The notes under the pieces: generated by a model
The model's input: the letters and a program-made list of their open reading frames with translations, nothing else
Databases searched by the model: none
Told to the model about the DNA's origin: nothing
Assembly (NCBI GenBank): GCA_013399015.1
Contig: VWZX01008184.1
Span: 744,001 to 808,000, forward strand
Reading direction: 5' to 3'
Origin: Galbula dea
Taxonomy: Eukaryota > Chordata > Aves > Piciformes > Galbulidae
Length of the DNA stretch: 64,000 nucleotides
Program-made: the position numbers and the translations under genes
Shown: positions 24,482 through 36,167 of the stretch, in pieces
Numbering within the stretch: position 1 is the stretch's first letter
Layout of the letters: each line of letters begins with the position of its first letter

Positions 24482-26436
24482 CTGCGGTGACAGGAAAGGA
24501 AAAGACACTGCAGTGAGGTCCCATTCTCAGTCAACACACTTCGTCCTAAGTGATGGGTTGGAGCTGAGGACATGAAGTGGTTCTCCCCAGGGGCAAAGGT
24601 GACTGCTTGTCATTAAGATTCAGGCAAAAACGATGTAATTACTCAGAGAAAATGGAGGTGGGCCAATTCCTTTGGACCAACAACAGCCATCCCCTGCTGC
24701 CTTGCTCTGGAAGGCTCTCCAGGTGCTGGAGAGGTGAGGAGCACTCTCTAAACCACCCTATTAGCCTGGAGGCAGAACAGCACTGGCACACGTTATCAGT
24801 GGTCAGGCAGGGAGCAAAGTGTCCTGTGGCACAGGGGCTCAGAAGAGGCAGATAGCTCTTTGCATGTATGAATTCACTGCTAGGAGATGGTAAGAGGACC
24901 CTGGGAGAGGAGCCATAGGTGGCTGAGGTTTCTCAGCTTCTCACTGGTCTCATACAGATTTTTTTACTCTGCATTTGACATAATCTTGGGTATGTTACGA
25001 GTTCAAACACTACTCAATTTAAAAAGCCTTTGTTTTGCCTTGCTTGTATTTAAGCACAGCTTCTGTGGTGCTGAGGAGTTCAAAAGTGCCCCAGATGGTT
25101 GAAAAACTCTTTTGAGGATGCTCAGTTTTACTCTGAGATGGCACACGCTGTGGACTCTCTGATCTCCTCTTCTGCAGCTTGCCTTGTGCCTCTGTGGGAG
25201 CTGTGAGCAAGCTTCCTGGTGCCATGTGTTCATCTGAGGGGCTCTCTCATCAGGGAAGTGTCAGAAGTTGCCTTTACATCTATTCTAATTTTGAACTTTC
25301 CCTTGCAGCTTAGTTGATTCCTTGAAAATTAAAGGTAGGATTGTTTTCTGACAAATGTGGCTGTGGGATTTCTTTTTTCCCCAGCCTGGAACAGGTCAGT
25401 CTCTGCAGACTGGCAGGAGATTTTGAAGATTTGCCATTTATTCTGTGCTGGAGACAATTCCTGGGATTGGTTTGGGGCAGCAGAGCCTCTCTTAGATAAT
25501 GTGCCTGTGTCAGTGACTTCAGCCATGCCTGGGAGGCAGCACATTACAATAAAGAAAAGATCTCTGTCTCAGAGCAGTCCTCATTTCTGTGCTGTAGGGT
25601 AAGACATTCCCCATCCCACGCAAAGCCTGAACAAACATGCTTTATGCAGGGAACCCCTGAGGAGCTGCAGGGATGGGATTGCAAATCTGCTGACCTTGAA
25701 AACAAGTGGTTGTTCATTCTTAACAGAAGATACACAGGCCAGATACAGTCTTGAGACTGAGTGCACCCTTGAGCACAAGGATTTGCTCTCGTGTCTGCCT
25801 TGAGGGAAACTGGATCACAAAGGAAGCGATTAAACTTTCTAAGGCAGCCCTGCCAAGCCTGAGTGATTGAAACCTCCTGACTCTGGGGTCCAAACCACGA
25901 CAGAAACTTAAATATAATCATGTTGATGAATATAATGATGAAAACTGATGTGCCTCCTGCTCTGTACGTCTCTAGTGAACTTCTAAGCTTTTGCCAAAGA
26001 GGAAAAACATCGCTTAACAATGAAATCCAGGAGCTTCATGAACTCATGGAAGTACCTGAGGTGGAACTTGGGAAAGAAAACCTTTTGCAATAAACTGACA
26101 AGATTTACCAAGTAATACTGGTACAGTGAGAGATGTCTCAAAGCTTCCCTCCTTTCTAGCACAGCAGATCTACCAATGCCAGTACTCCAAAGAGCTGCTT
26201 TGTGACCTTACCTCACAGTAGTAAGTCTCAAGGGCCAAAGCACAGAAGAACCAACCTGTTATCCTCCTGAAATTAAGAGCAGAGCTTCCTCACACCTCTT
26301 TCTCCACCTAGCTTGATGGGGTAAAACCTTCCCTTCCCACCCCCTGCTGCAGCCATGCAGGCAGCCAGCCAGCTCTCCACACCCCAGCAGAGGGGCCAAG
26401 AGCTTCTTTGCAGCTATCAGAGAGTGCTTCAGTTAC
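24482..26436 (-). other. XYLT1: XYLT1 intron 8
   Basis: A 2.0-kb intron between exons 8 and 9 (donor gtaact, acceptor ccgcag). No repeat was recognised. The 158-codon minus-strand frame at 25544-26020 has no family resemblance and is treated as chance. Confidence 0.85.
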
Positions 26437-26613
26437 CTGGAAGCGGTGGAAGTCTGCTGGTTTGAAGTCATTAGGGGAACAGCCACACCAGTCAACGATG
26501 TGCTTGTACTGACACTTGCAACCCAGCTTACGGTTCCAGTTAGTGATGCGCAGGTTGTTGTCCACCATGGACTCACAGTAAGGGCTGTTTTCCAGGACAG
26601 TGTGAAAGAAGGA
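26437..26613 (-). CDS. XYLT1: XYLT1 exon 8 (cysteine-rich segment)
   Basis: A 177-bp exon of 59 complete codons (residues 225-283), phase 0 at both ends, so it could be skipped without a frameshift. It opens SFFHTVLENSPYCESM, continuing the catalytic domain. It then has RITNWNRKLGCKCQY (245-259) and KHIVDWCGCSPNDFKP (260-275), a cysteine-dense stretch with four Cys in 18 residues that marks xylosyltransferases among GT14 enzymes and links the catalytic and C-terminal domains. The acceptor is ttttcttgcag and the donor cag|gtaact. There is no sign of frame damage. Identification is as certain as sequence reading allows. Confidence 0.97.
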
Positions 26614-28646
26614 CTGCAAGAAAAGTAGAGCAGATCAGGTCATTCCACTTCTCAGAGTTCCATTTTCTCCTTTACTTCTTCAGCACATGGGCCTGAAACT
26701 AATGCAGGTGACTTGCTGTAGAAATGACAACGAACAAGCTCTACTGTTCTGCCATGTATGAAAAGCAGTCTGCATCTGTGTGCTCCACAACACACTATAG
26801 GACCCAGCCAGACTGTAATAACAAACAGCTGAGGCATTGCTACAATAACCTGGCACAGAATAATTGGACTTCTGCAAGGATCAGCTCTGGGTACAGGAAG
26901 TCCAAAGGACTCCAAGAAAGACAGCAGTGCCAGCAACTCTTTTATTTTTATTTCAGCTGTATGAGCAATTCTAAGAAATTCCCATTATTTCTCTTCTATC
27001 AGTTACTCTCTGCTCCAACACACTTTGGACTATTTTCTTGAGCGAGGTATTAATGATATATCTCAAGCTGTTTGCTAAGACAATTCTCAAACCTTTACCA
27101 TCACCCCAGTTACTATAAAACACACAGCCTCAGACAAGTCTTCTGCAGCTTTCTCTATCTCCAGCACTCCCAAAATGCACTGCTAGTTGAATGGCCTTCT
27201 TCTGAAATATACAGTTCACCCCAGGCACCACAAGGGCATTCTGCCTCCTGCAATTACATCTGAAATCATAAGTCTTTATTTGCTGACTCAAGGCAGCAAG
27301 GAATTCCTATTGGGCTATCCTAATTATATCCTCATAATATCAGCTATTACATAAATCACATGTAATGGGGGACTGATCTAGCAGGTTAACAGGCCAGTGA
27401 AGGCAGGGGTTTTTAAAGAAACCAGCTATGTATCTTGCAAAGAAAACCTTGTAGAAAGCAGCTATGGAATGTGATCAAATTTAGGCCTGTAAGAGATGAT
27501 CTTTGGAGCAGTGACTTTTCTTTCCAATCACCAACAGTAAGACCTATAAATAACCAGCAGAACATTAGCATGGCTGGCCCCCAAATAATCCCCCTACCCT
27601 TTTTAATGTTAAATGACAGCCCAGTGAATATGGATTTTATGCTTGAACTGGTTGGTTAAACCCATAAAGGCATCCGTTTGCATCCAAGCGAGAGGGGAAA
27701 AAAAACCCCTCCCCAATTACCCATTGCCCTGTGTCCTTTCATAATGATACAGAAATTTCTCCTAGAGAATGGATGAAAAGGTTATCAGAGCTGAGAGAAA
27801 AGGTGCTATTTTTTCCACAGAAACAGGATTAAAGCAAGATTACTCAACATGTGTGTGGAATAATAAACCCCTATCAAAAGATGACAGTTGCTGCGTTCCA
27901 CAGCAAGCTAACAAGGCTACATTTGCAAGATCAGTCTCATCAACCCCACAAAACGTTCAGAGGCTGCTAGTAAGGAACAAAGTTAGCATTTTCCAGACAG
28001 TCATCAAGTCTTCCTTGGGCTGGCTGCATGCTCTGTACCCTGAGAGGCGAGCCTGAACAAGCCAGGGGAGCAGTGTACCTGCTGAGGCAGGTGGAGCACA
28101 AGCAGACAACCTGCCAGGCTCTGTGCTCTATTTGTGGCTAACACGCGTCTCCCTGACACACTGCTGCATGCTAGATGAAAACCCATCTTGGTGTGCATTC
28201 CCCTTCTGCATCACTTGGAGCCAGAGCCATTCCTGAGTGATCTAAATGATTTGTGACTATGCCTTCTAGCTGAGTTTTGAAGGGAACAATAAACCTCTGT
28301 TGGGAAGGGGGTTTATGTTCTAAAGAAAAGGGCTGGATAATAGCGAGGAAAGCTACTTAGGAAGACAATTCACCATCTCTAATAGCCTTCAAAGGCTTTG
28401 GGAAGGAACAATTTGCAAGTAAAGGGCAGCTGGATTTTGGGTTGTTCAGTAATAGATTAATAGGCTTCTAAGTAGAAAACAAAGCCACTCCTTGCAAAGA
28501 AAAAAAGTGCCACAAACAAAGCAAGCAACTAAACAACTGCAGAAGGGGTTCTAATACTAAAGGACCTACTTGTCATGGGAGTAAAACTCTCATTATCCAC
28601 CTGTGGATGCTCCAAAGGAGGCAGGGGTTGCTTTGAATTCACATAC
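26614..28646 (-). other. XYLT1: XYLT1 intron 7
   Basis: A 2.0-kb intron between exons 7 and 8. Unique sequence with an AT-rich stretch at 27280-27370 (several TAAT/ATTA words) and an A8-C4 motif at 27698-27709. No repeat element or gene was recognised. Confidence 0.85.
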
Positions 28647-28863
28647 CTCAGCTGGAAGCAACGTGTAAGAGTAAAACCTCTTCATCTTTGTGACCAGATC
28701 ATCATTAGAAAAAGTGACATACTCCACAAACTTCCTGTTGAGGAGAAACCAGTCTGAGCCTCCATCAACCGCTATCCCTTCTGGGATCCGGCGGTCCCCC
28801 AGGCGCCACATGTGGGTGTCACATTCCAGGAAGAGCCGATCCAGGCCTTGTTTCCTGATAAAT
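28647..28863 (-). CDS. XYLT1: XYLT1 exon 7 (catalytic centre)
   Basis: This exon is 217 bp: one base finishing Arg152, then 72 codons (residues 153-224). It begins FIRKQGLDRLFLECDTHMWR and contains the strongly conserved IPEGIAVDGGSDWFLLNRKF block (178-197). It ends FYSYTLLPAE. Glu224, the last residue, aligns by the 305 offset with human Glu529, which I recall as the proposed catalytic base. Arg176 aligns with human Arg481, a site of Desbuquois dysplasia type 2 substitution; the residue is unchanged here. The acceptor gccttcag and donor gag|gtatgt are both near consensus. This is the core of the GT14 catalytic domain. Confidence 0.97.
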
Positions 28864-29396
28864 CTGAAGGCAAAGCAAAGCAGCCATGAAAGTTTCATTT
28901 GCATTTGGTTATCTCTATAAAGAAAGAAGCTACTTTCTCAAACAAAAAAGGAGGAAAAGGTCACCTGTGTGTATTCCCGTTCTACTCGTTAGCAATGTGG
29001 AGAGGTTTAATGAATGATTAATCAGTTACGTGTTCAGTTACAGAGACAAAAAGCAACAGATTGCTTTCAGACATCATTTACACCTTAACCTGTCCTAAGA
29101 CAGAACTGTGCAAGTTACAGAGCTGTACAGCATGAAAACCCACAATGCTCATTAACTCCTATCAAACCACTGCAGAAGAACCAGAAGGTGAACAGGAATG
29201 AAACCCAAACTGTGTGATTGGTTTCTGCCTCTAAGTAAATGCAGTGATGGAAAAACAGCAAAACACACAGAAATGACCAATTTTCTCCCCTGTTATTATT
29301 CCACAGATTTATAGTTAATTTGGAAGGAATACAATTGCATTGCTCTCTGCTGCAGAATGAGTATGTTTGCTCCATTGTCTGGTCTACGGAGAACAA

Positions 29397-29800
29397 TCAT
29401 AGAATCACAGAATTGTCAGCGTTGGAGGGGACCTTAAAGGTCATCAAGTTCCAACCCCCCTGCCTGGCACCTCCCACTAGATCAGGTTGCCCACAGCACC
29501 ATCCAGCCTGGCCTTAAAAGCTTCCAGGGATGAGGTTTCCACAACCTCTCTGGGCAACCTGTGCCACTGTCTCACCACCCTAACAGTGACGAACTTCCTC
29601 CTAATACCCAGCCTAAACCTCCCCTCCTCTAGTTTGCATCCATTCCCCCTAGTTCTATCACTACCTGACATCCTAAAAAATTCCCTCCTCAGCTTTCTTG
29701 TAGGCTCCCTTCAGATACTGGAAGACCACAATAAGGTCTACTTGGAGCCTTCTCTTCTCCAGACTGAACAACTCCAACAACGCTTTGTTATTGCTAAACC
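29397..29800 (-). mobile_element. CR1 LINE 3' fragment, about 400 bp
   Basis: The plus strand starts atagaatcacagaattg (reverse complement of the CR1 3' tail). It runs through the 3' UTR-like part (gtcatcaagttccaaccccc, ggttgcccacagcaccatcc) and into the end of ORF2. On the minus strand an open frame at 29671-29477 keeps SDRTRGNGCKLEEGRFRLGI and LPREVVETSSLEAFKARLDG, typical of the CR1 ORF2 C-terminus. It is 5'-truncated and has no other part of the reverse transcriptase. It closely matches the copy at 63446-63846. Confidence 0.95.
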
Positions 29801-32246
29801 ATGACTAAGAGGAGCAACTGCAGAACTGGGAAGTTATGGAAATGAATGATTCAAGACCAATATATTAAAAACTAAAAAGAGCTGGAAAATCAATCTCTAT
29901 GTTTGAAAACACTTTGGACTGGCTGCCCACACACGTTTTGAGACTGACTGCTCCAAGTTTCTATTTCTTATTCCATTTTCAGAGCTATCTCCCAAGAAAG
30001 GGCAGCAGGGCAGCCCTCGATTCGCACACGCCCTCGCAATGGGGAATGAGCGCCGTTAGTTCACGGTGAGCTGCTGGGTTGAATCCCTCCCACATCTTCT
30101 GAGCAGTCAGGAATGCTAGCTAACCACACCATCACAGGAACCAACATCCACAAGACCACAGATCTCACTGGATGTAAAAACTGCAGGCTCACCAGAGATG
30201 TGACACCTTCAGTGAAGAGGACCAGAAGACCAGCGTTTCCTTCCTGAACAGCACCAGGGTTCTTAGAAACGTTTCAGGGTGGAGAAGTCAAGAAGATGCT
30301 CAAGTGGCCCTCAAACACAGGCAACCAAAGGAAGGGGAAATGAAATAAAAGTTGAGGGACAACCCCAAGGATTACTGGACTGCTGGATCTGGAAATGTGA
30401 GTGTGAAGCCCCCAGGCTAAATCCCTGGTTGAAGTTGTGTTCCATAGCCATCAAAGAAGGGAGATGCAATTATCAAATGGTGCATATTAATCTTCTAAAG
30501 GACTGTAAATGACTTCAGGGTCTATGTCCTACTGATAGCTATGTCTCTTCTCACAGCATGAGACCAAGAGCTCCTCTGGTAACACAACCATGCAGAAAAT
30601 GCCTAGATGAGAGTGGAGAAATTTTTCTTTCCATGAACAAGTTTCTAATTTCATGTTCCATTATGAAGGGTAATAGAAAAGTCTTGCAATTTTAATGCAG
30701 TGCTCTGGAATGTAATCTTCAAATTCAATATTTATGCAGTTATCTCCAAATCAAATATTAATGTGCCTGAAAGTTTGGTCATTTATTTATTTCCCTCAAA
30801 ACTAAATGCTCATTTGAGTTAATTATTTTAAGAAAATAATAGAATTTTATTGACCATATTGAAATAGGAATGTAAAGGTCTTTTCCATGAGAGAATTTCT
30901 TTCAACTGCTATCTCTACCACTATGTCACCCTTTATTCTCCTTTTCAAACAGACATTTCTTTGACTGAAAGAGAAACATCCAAACCTAAAAGCCCACCTG
31001 CCTGTTCCAAAGCCCCCTCTGCTGACAAACACCCTCAGCCTATACTGCATGATTATGGACTGAAATAAGACATTTCTTGGAAGCAGGAGTTTTTTTCCCC
31101 ACAATAAATCTCAGTCCCTAAAACTCTACACAAGGTTATTAGAAAGAAAATCAAATGTATTTTCCAACCATTCATCCTCCTGTAAGGCAACACAGCCCCT
31201 CTGAAGAGCAGCAATGCCTCTGGAGAGCTGCAAAGAGATGACCCTTTTGCTAATGCTTCTTGAAACCTTCCTAGAAACATCAGACCAGGTTTTAAATACC
31301 AGTAACAACCAACTAGGAAGCAGGCACTTCTCAGAAGGCTCACCCTTAACTGGGTCTGCTTCACACACACTCATTACACCTAAACAGAACAACACATTAG
31401 CATAGCAAGTAATTTCCTTTTATCTGTGAAGCAGTAATTTATATAAGAGCCTCTGAAAACACAGCTCTCCACTGGGTAATTGCTTGCTACTCATTTATGT
31501 TTCTTGGGAGCCAAGGGGACCAAGTATATTTTAGATCTGGTGGAAATTAAATGACCCTACTGAGGAGGTAGTAAGACACCCCAGCAAGCCTAGGCTGTAC
31601 AGCTGGCACACAAGAGAGCTGACCTGCAACCAAAGGTGCAGGAGGCTTTTTTTCCCCCTCCAGACTCTCTTCTAGGATGACTGATGCTCCTAGCTACTTC
31701 AGCAATAGTGATTTTGGCACTCAGGGAGGCAAGAACTTACTCTAAGCATATTGGATATTGCCTAAGGGAAAAGTGCTATCTATATGCCATGTAGGTCTTT
31801 TCAAGAACTCAAATCCCTCAAACACTACAAACAGTTCAAAAAGGTTCTTGACTAAACATCCAACAATGCTTGCAGCAGCTGCCTCTGAAGAGAAAGATAA
31901 GAAGCTGGAGAGCAAAAGCATGACCCTGTTGATTTGTTTCTAGTCTAATGCTGTCTTTCTTTAGTTTCTAGTTATGCTCAATGTAACACCAAAACACTGC
32001 ATGTCAAGCTTCAGAGAGAACAATGGAATGCAAAAAATGGTGATTGTTTCCCCTCAAGTTGTTCTCTCTTGGGTTTTGCAGGACACCCAGCAGACAACCC
32101 CCAAATTACAGCAGAAAATAATGGATTACCAAGAGCATTTCATTAGTCTCAGTCGAGGTGGAAAAATGGAGGTGTTTCCTGGCAGGTAAGAATGGCACAT
32201 CTCTGCCAACTGGAAAAGTACTCCTCAGGACTCCTCTACTCCTCCT

Positions 32247-32342
32247 GGTGTAGTGGGTGGTGGTCCTGCCTGTGGCAGGGGTTTGGAACTAGATGATCTT
32301 TAAGGTCCCTTCCAACCTGGGCCAGTCTAGGATTCTATGACA
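32247..32342 (+). mobile_element. CR1 LINE 3' end fragment
   Basis: About 95 bp of CR1 3' end on the plus strand: cctgtggcaggggtttggaa, actagatgatctttaaggtc and ccttccaacctgggccagtc, then the tail gattctatgacaatgacaca, a degenerate version of the terminal octamer repeat. Heavily truncated and non-coding. Confidence 0.92.
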
Positions 32343-35300
32343 ATGACACACAACTGCACCAAGGGATGGCTAGCTAAGTGCAATGGAGATTGACATCAGC
32401 TGAAGACACTTGACCTTTGACCTTTCTACTGATCTAAGACAAAGCAGAGGAGGAAAAAAAACAATGGTAAGAGAGTCAACTAGGAGAAAACAAAATAAGC
32501 CTAAAGTTAAGGGAAAGCATGTCAACTTTACTTGATTCCATAGAACTCTCAGGCATTTCATGCTTACCCTTAATCAATGTTAACCCTTCCTACAGAGCCT
32601 CCAGTTTGGAGAAGCCTGGCTTGCACTGGTAAGTGAACAGCAAGCACAGCATCCCATGAATGTGTCCTGCCAGTTGAGCTCAGCAACCATGCAACCCCAT
32701 GCGTGAGAGGTGCCGACGGGCAGCCAGCCTGCGTGCGGAGGGAGCAGCCTGGGAGGCAGAGCTTCACCCCATGCTGGGTGGTTATTATCACACTGGGTGA
32801 CAAGAAACCTTCCTGCCTGCAGCACAGGCTCTGTCACACTGAGGAGAGACAGTTAAGTGGCCAGATAGCTCATGACTGCAACCCAGCTCAGGGAACTCCT
32901 CTCACTTTGTAGTGTAGTTAAATATTTATCAGTGCATTTCAGATGAGACTCTAGGATTGCAGAACACAGGCAGCATTTGTAAGCTGGTTAGCACATGCTC
33001 CTACAACACAAACAGAAACATGTAGCTCAGCTCTTCTTCTGATGTGATTTTAAGTGCTAATAAATTATTTTTTTGCATTTACTTAGTAGATCCCAATCAA
33101 CTATCACCCTTTCAGATAGTTCTCTCCAGGTGACACTGCATACCACAGCAACTCTGCTCCTGAAGGCTCCCACTTCTGCAGTAGAGAAGACAAAAGAGTT
33201 TGCTGTTCTCTGTATTCCAAAGCTTATGAATGAATAAAACTTTCTTAAGCCTCAGAGGCTACAGATTGCTAAATGTTACTTATCAGTAACTTCATCTCTA
33301 AAAGGGTTTTTGTCTGCAAAGAATGTATTTTTTAAGGTGAGAAGTCTTCTTCCTACATGTTTCCTGTTTCTGGCCTCCTGCCTAGAAAGCTACTTATTGA
33401 CATTTCACTGTTTACCAGGGGCACCTACCAGGACCTCCTCATCATTACTCACTAGACAGTAAGAACTAGGAATGGAAGAATGAATGCACCTTTTAATGAC
33501 TTTGGCATCACTAAAAGAAACTTCAGTCTCTAAAAGGAAGTCAGGTTTCTCTCTTTATTTGGCAGTAAAACATGTCCTGCTTGGGGAGATGGCTTGAATA
33601 CAAAGCACAATGTACTTGAGCTGGATTTTTGGGGCAGGGGGGGAGTGTCTGTTGTCAGTTTTGGGGTTTTATATGGTTAGGTTGTAGAGTTTGGTTTGTT
33701 GGGGTTGGTTTTGGTGGTCTTGTTTTGTTCTGTTGTTGTCAAAAACTTCAGGTTGTTGCTCCTGTTCTAGACTTTACTTAGCTTTTGGCTACACCATTCA
33801 ACCCACAGGAGATTTGTTTTCCACAGGGCTGTGACAAGGCAAAGCTTCAAAAGTAACTGGAAAAATTAACAGGAAAAAAACCCCATAATCATCTTTGACT
33901 CTTAAATGAGCAAGTCACCAAGTTTGGCTATAGAAATTGCCCAGGCAAAGGTCAGAGGAGGCTGGGAGAATACTGTAAGGAAGCACCACTACCTGCCTCC
34001 TCTTCTGCTCCTCTGGAGACATCAGCCAGAGGCAGCAGGACACGAGGTGACAGCCTAGATGGGTCTTTGGTCTCATCTCACCTGCCTGTGCTTATAGAAG
34101 GTATTTGAGGCCAGAGGATTTCCTCATTCTAACTCCAAAGCAAGGGCTAACTGCTTTTTGATCAGCTTCTGACATCAATGGAATGAATTTTTACCAAATG
34201 TCAGTATTACTCAGAGGCTTCTGCAGCTGTTGGCTTGAGTCCTGGCTCTGCAGTTATTTGGGCTCTGCAGGAGGAGGGGAGCCACTCTTACTCCCCAATA
34301 GAAATTTTGGGGATCTACCAAGGGACAACATGAAAGGATCCATTTCCTCCTGTGGTCAGCAGCAGGAGTGCTTGCAGGACTTGGGGACTACACAACCAGA
34401 GCAGACAGGGATGACAAATCTGCACTGTCCCATGTGATGTTCCCTGATGCACAGAGAATTTATGGTAGAAATCCAGCAGAAAAAATAAAAGAGAGACATG
34501 TTGTAATAGGCTTAAAGGTATGCAGTTGTTTATACAGTCAAAGGGAACCACTGAACTAATAAATGTCATGGGAGGGGAGGACAAGTGGCACATTAGCTCA
34601 TTTCATTATTAAATTAATAGCAGATTAGTGGGTTTAACTGATCTGAATTGTTCTACCTCAGCTGAGGCTGGCATGTTCAAACCAGCTTGATGCAGACATG
34701 TCATAATTCATTAGTTATTTTCCTTAGCTGGCTCAAGGAATTTCAGAAGAAACAGGTGCACCAGAGGAGCAAAGAGACACAAGAGACCAACTGTCTTTTT
34801 CCCTGGCTATTTCTCTTCCCTTTTCTACTTGAACTCTGCTGTTGATCACTATTGCCAGCTAGAGCTGAACCTGCCAATCACTCTGACACTCTGCATTTCC
34901 CAAACCAGAGACTCTCCTTTGAAAATTGTTGACTTGGGATTTAAATGTTATTCCTCACAGTATGATTTTATACTACCTGCTACAGAATTTCTGCATGCAC
35001 AGGATTTCTGCTCCTGAGGACTTCATTTAAACAGGAACATGACAGAATTGATAAATCCAGTGACAAAAGCAAAAGCAGCCAAAGAGTGAGAGAGATCTGT
35101 GCATTAATTCCATCCACTGACTGCACTGAACATGCACCTTGGTGTGCCACACTCTCTATGAACACTGCCTGAACCCAGCCTTGACATTTTCCACAATAAG
35201 GAGGTGACCTGGTGGCCCAAGTAGAATAAACCAATATTTTCAGGTGCAAAGCTACTGCAACTCAGCATATGGTGTTGCTGGAACTGTTGCAAGACTGCTG

Positions 35301-36041
35301 TTATGCTACAAAACTAGCAACAGAGAGGAAAACCACAACTACCAGCAAAAAGGAAAGGAGAACCACTGTAATCAGATGGAAAAGATCTTCTACCTGTAGA
35401 GCTTGTTTGAGTCTCTGGAAACATGATGTCAGGTCACTGCTTCCCTCTCAGACCACAAAGCTGTAAGTATTACTGATGTGCTGTGGGAAACATGGCACTT
35501 TCTCTTCTCCCTGAGACCAGCACAGGCTGCATGAATAGGGTCACTGAACCAAGGACTTCAGAACTGTAGCAGATCATGACAACTCTCCAGCCACCATCCT
35601 CACCCCTGTGAGGATGTGCTCCCATATGGTACAGGCTCCCCTGTGCTGCAGAGGTGCTCTGCTTGCACAAGGCTTTGCTGCAGAGCCAGGTTAGCACAGG
35701 TCTCAGTCACAAGTGTGGCTGGGATCAACTGAGGCAGGAAGAGCTGCTGTAGGGGGCAGTTACCACTTGCTTCCCAAAACACTGACCTGTGCCAAGCCCA
35801 AGGAGGGAGCAAGCATCACTCTGCTTAATGTCTCCCTCCCCAACAAGAGCATGATTGCAAACTGACTCTGGAAGAGCCATTCTGGACCAACAAACAACTG
35901 TCCTCAGCAGAGGGTCTCCTTCTCATTCGCTTCCCTTTCCTGGCTTAGGGATTTCTTCACTCAAATAACCCTGGAAAACCACCACTAAGCACAAAGTCTC
36001 AGTGCCACAGTTAGAAGAGGCTGAGAAAAGGACCAGCTTTA

Positions 36042-36167
<126 letters not shown>

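Noticed and set aside
25544..26020. 158-codon minus-strand frame in intron 8
   Set aside because: No similarity to a known family. Exons 8 and 9 join directly in phase, so it is not an extra exon of XYLT1.
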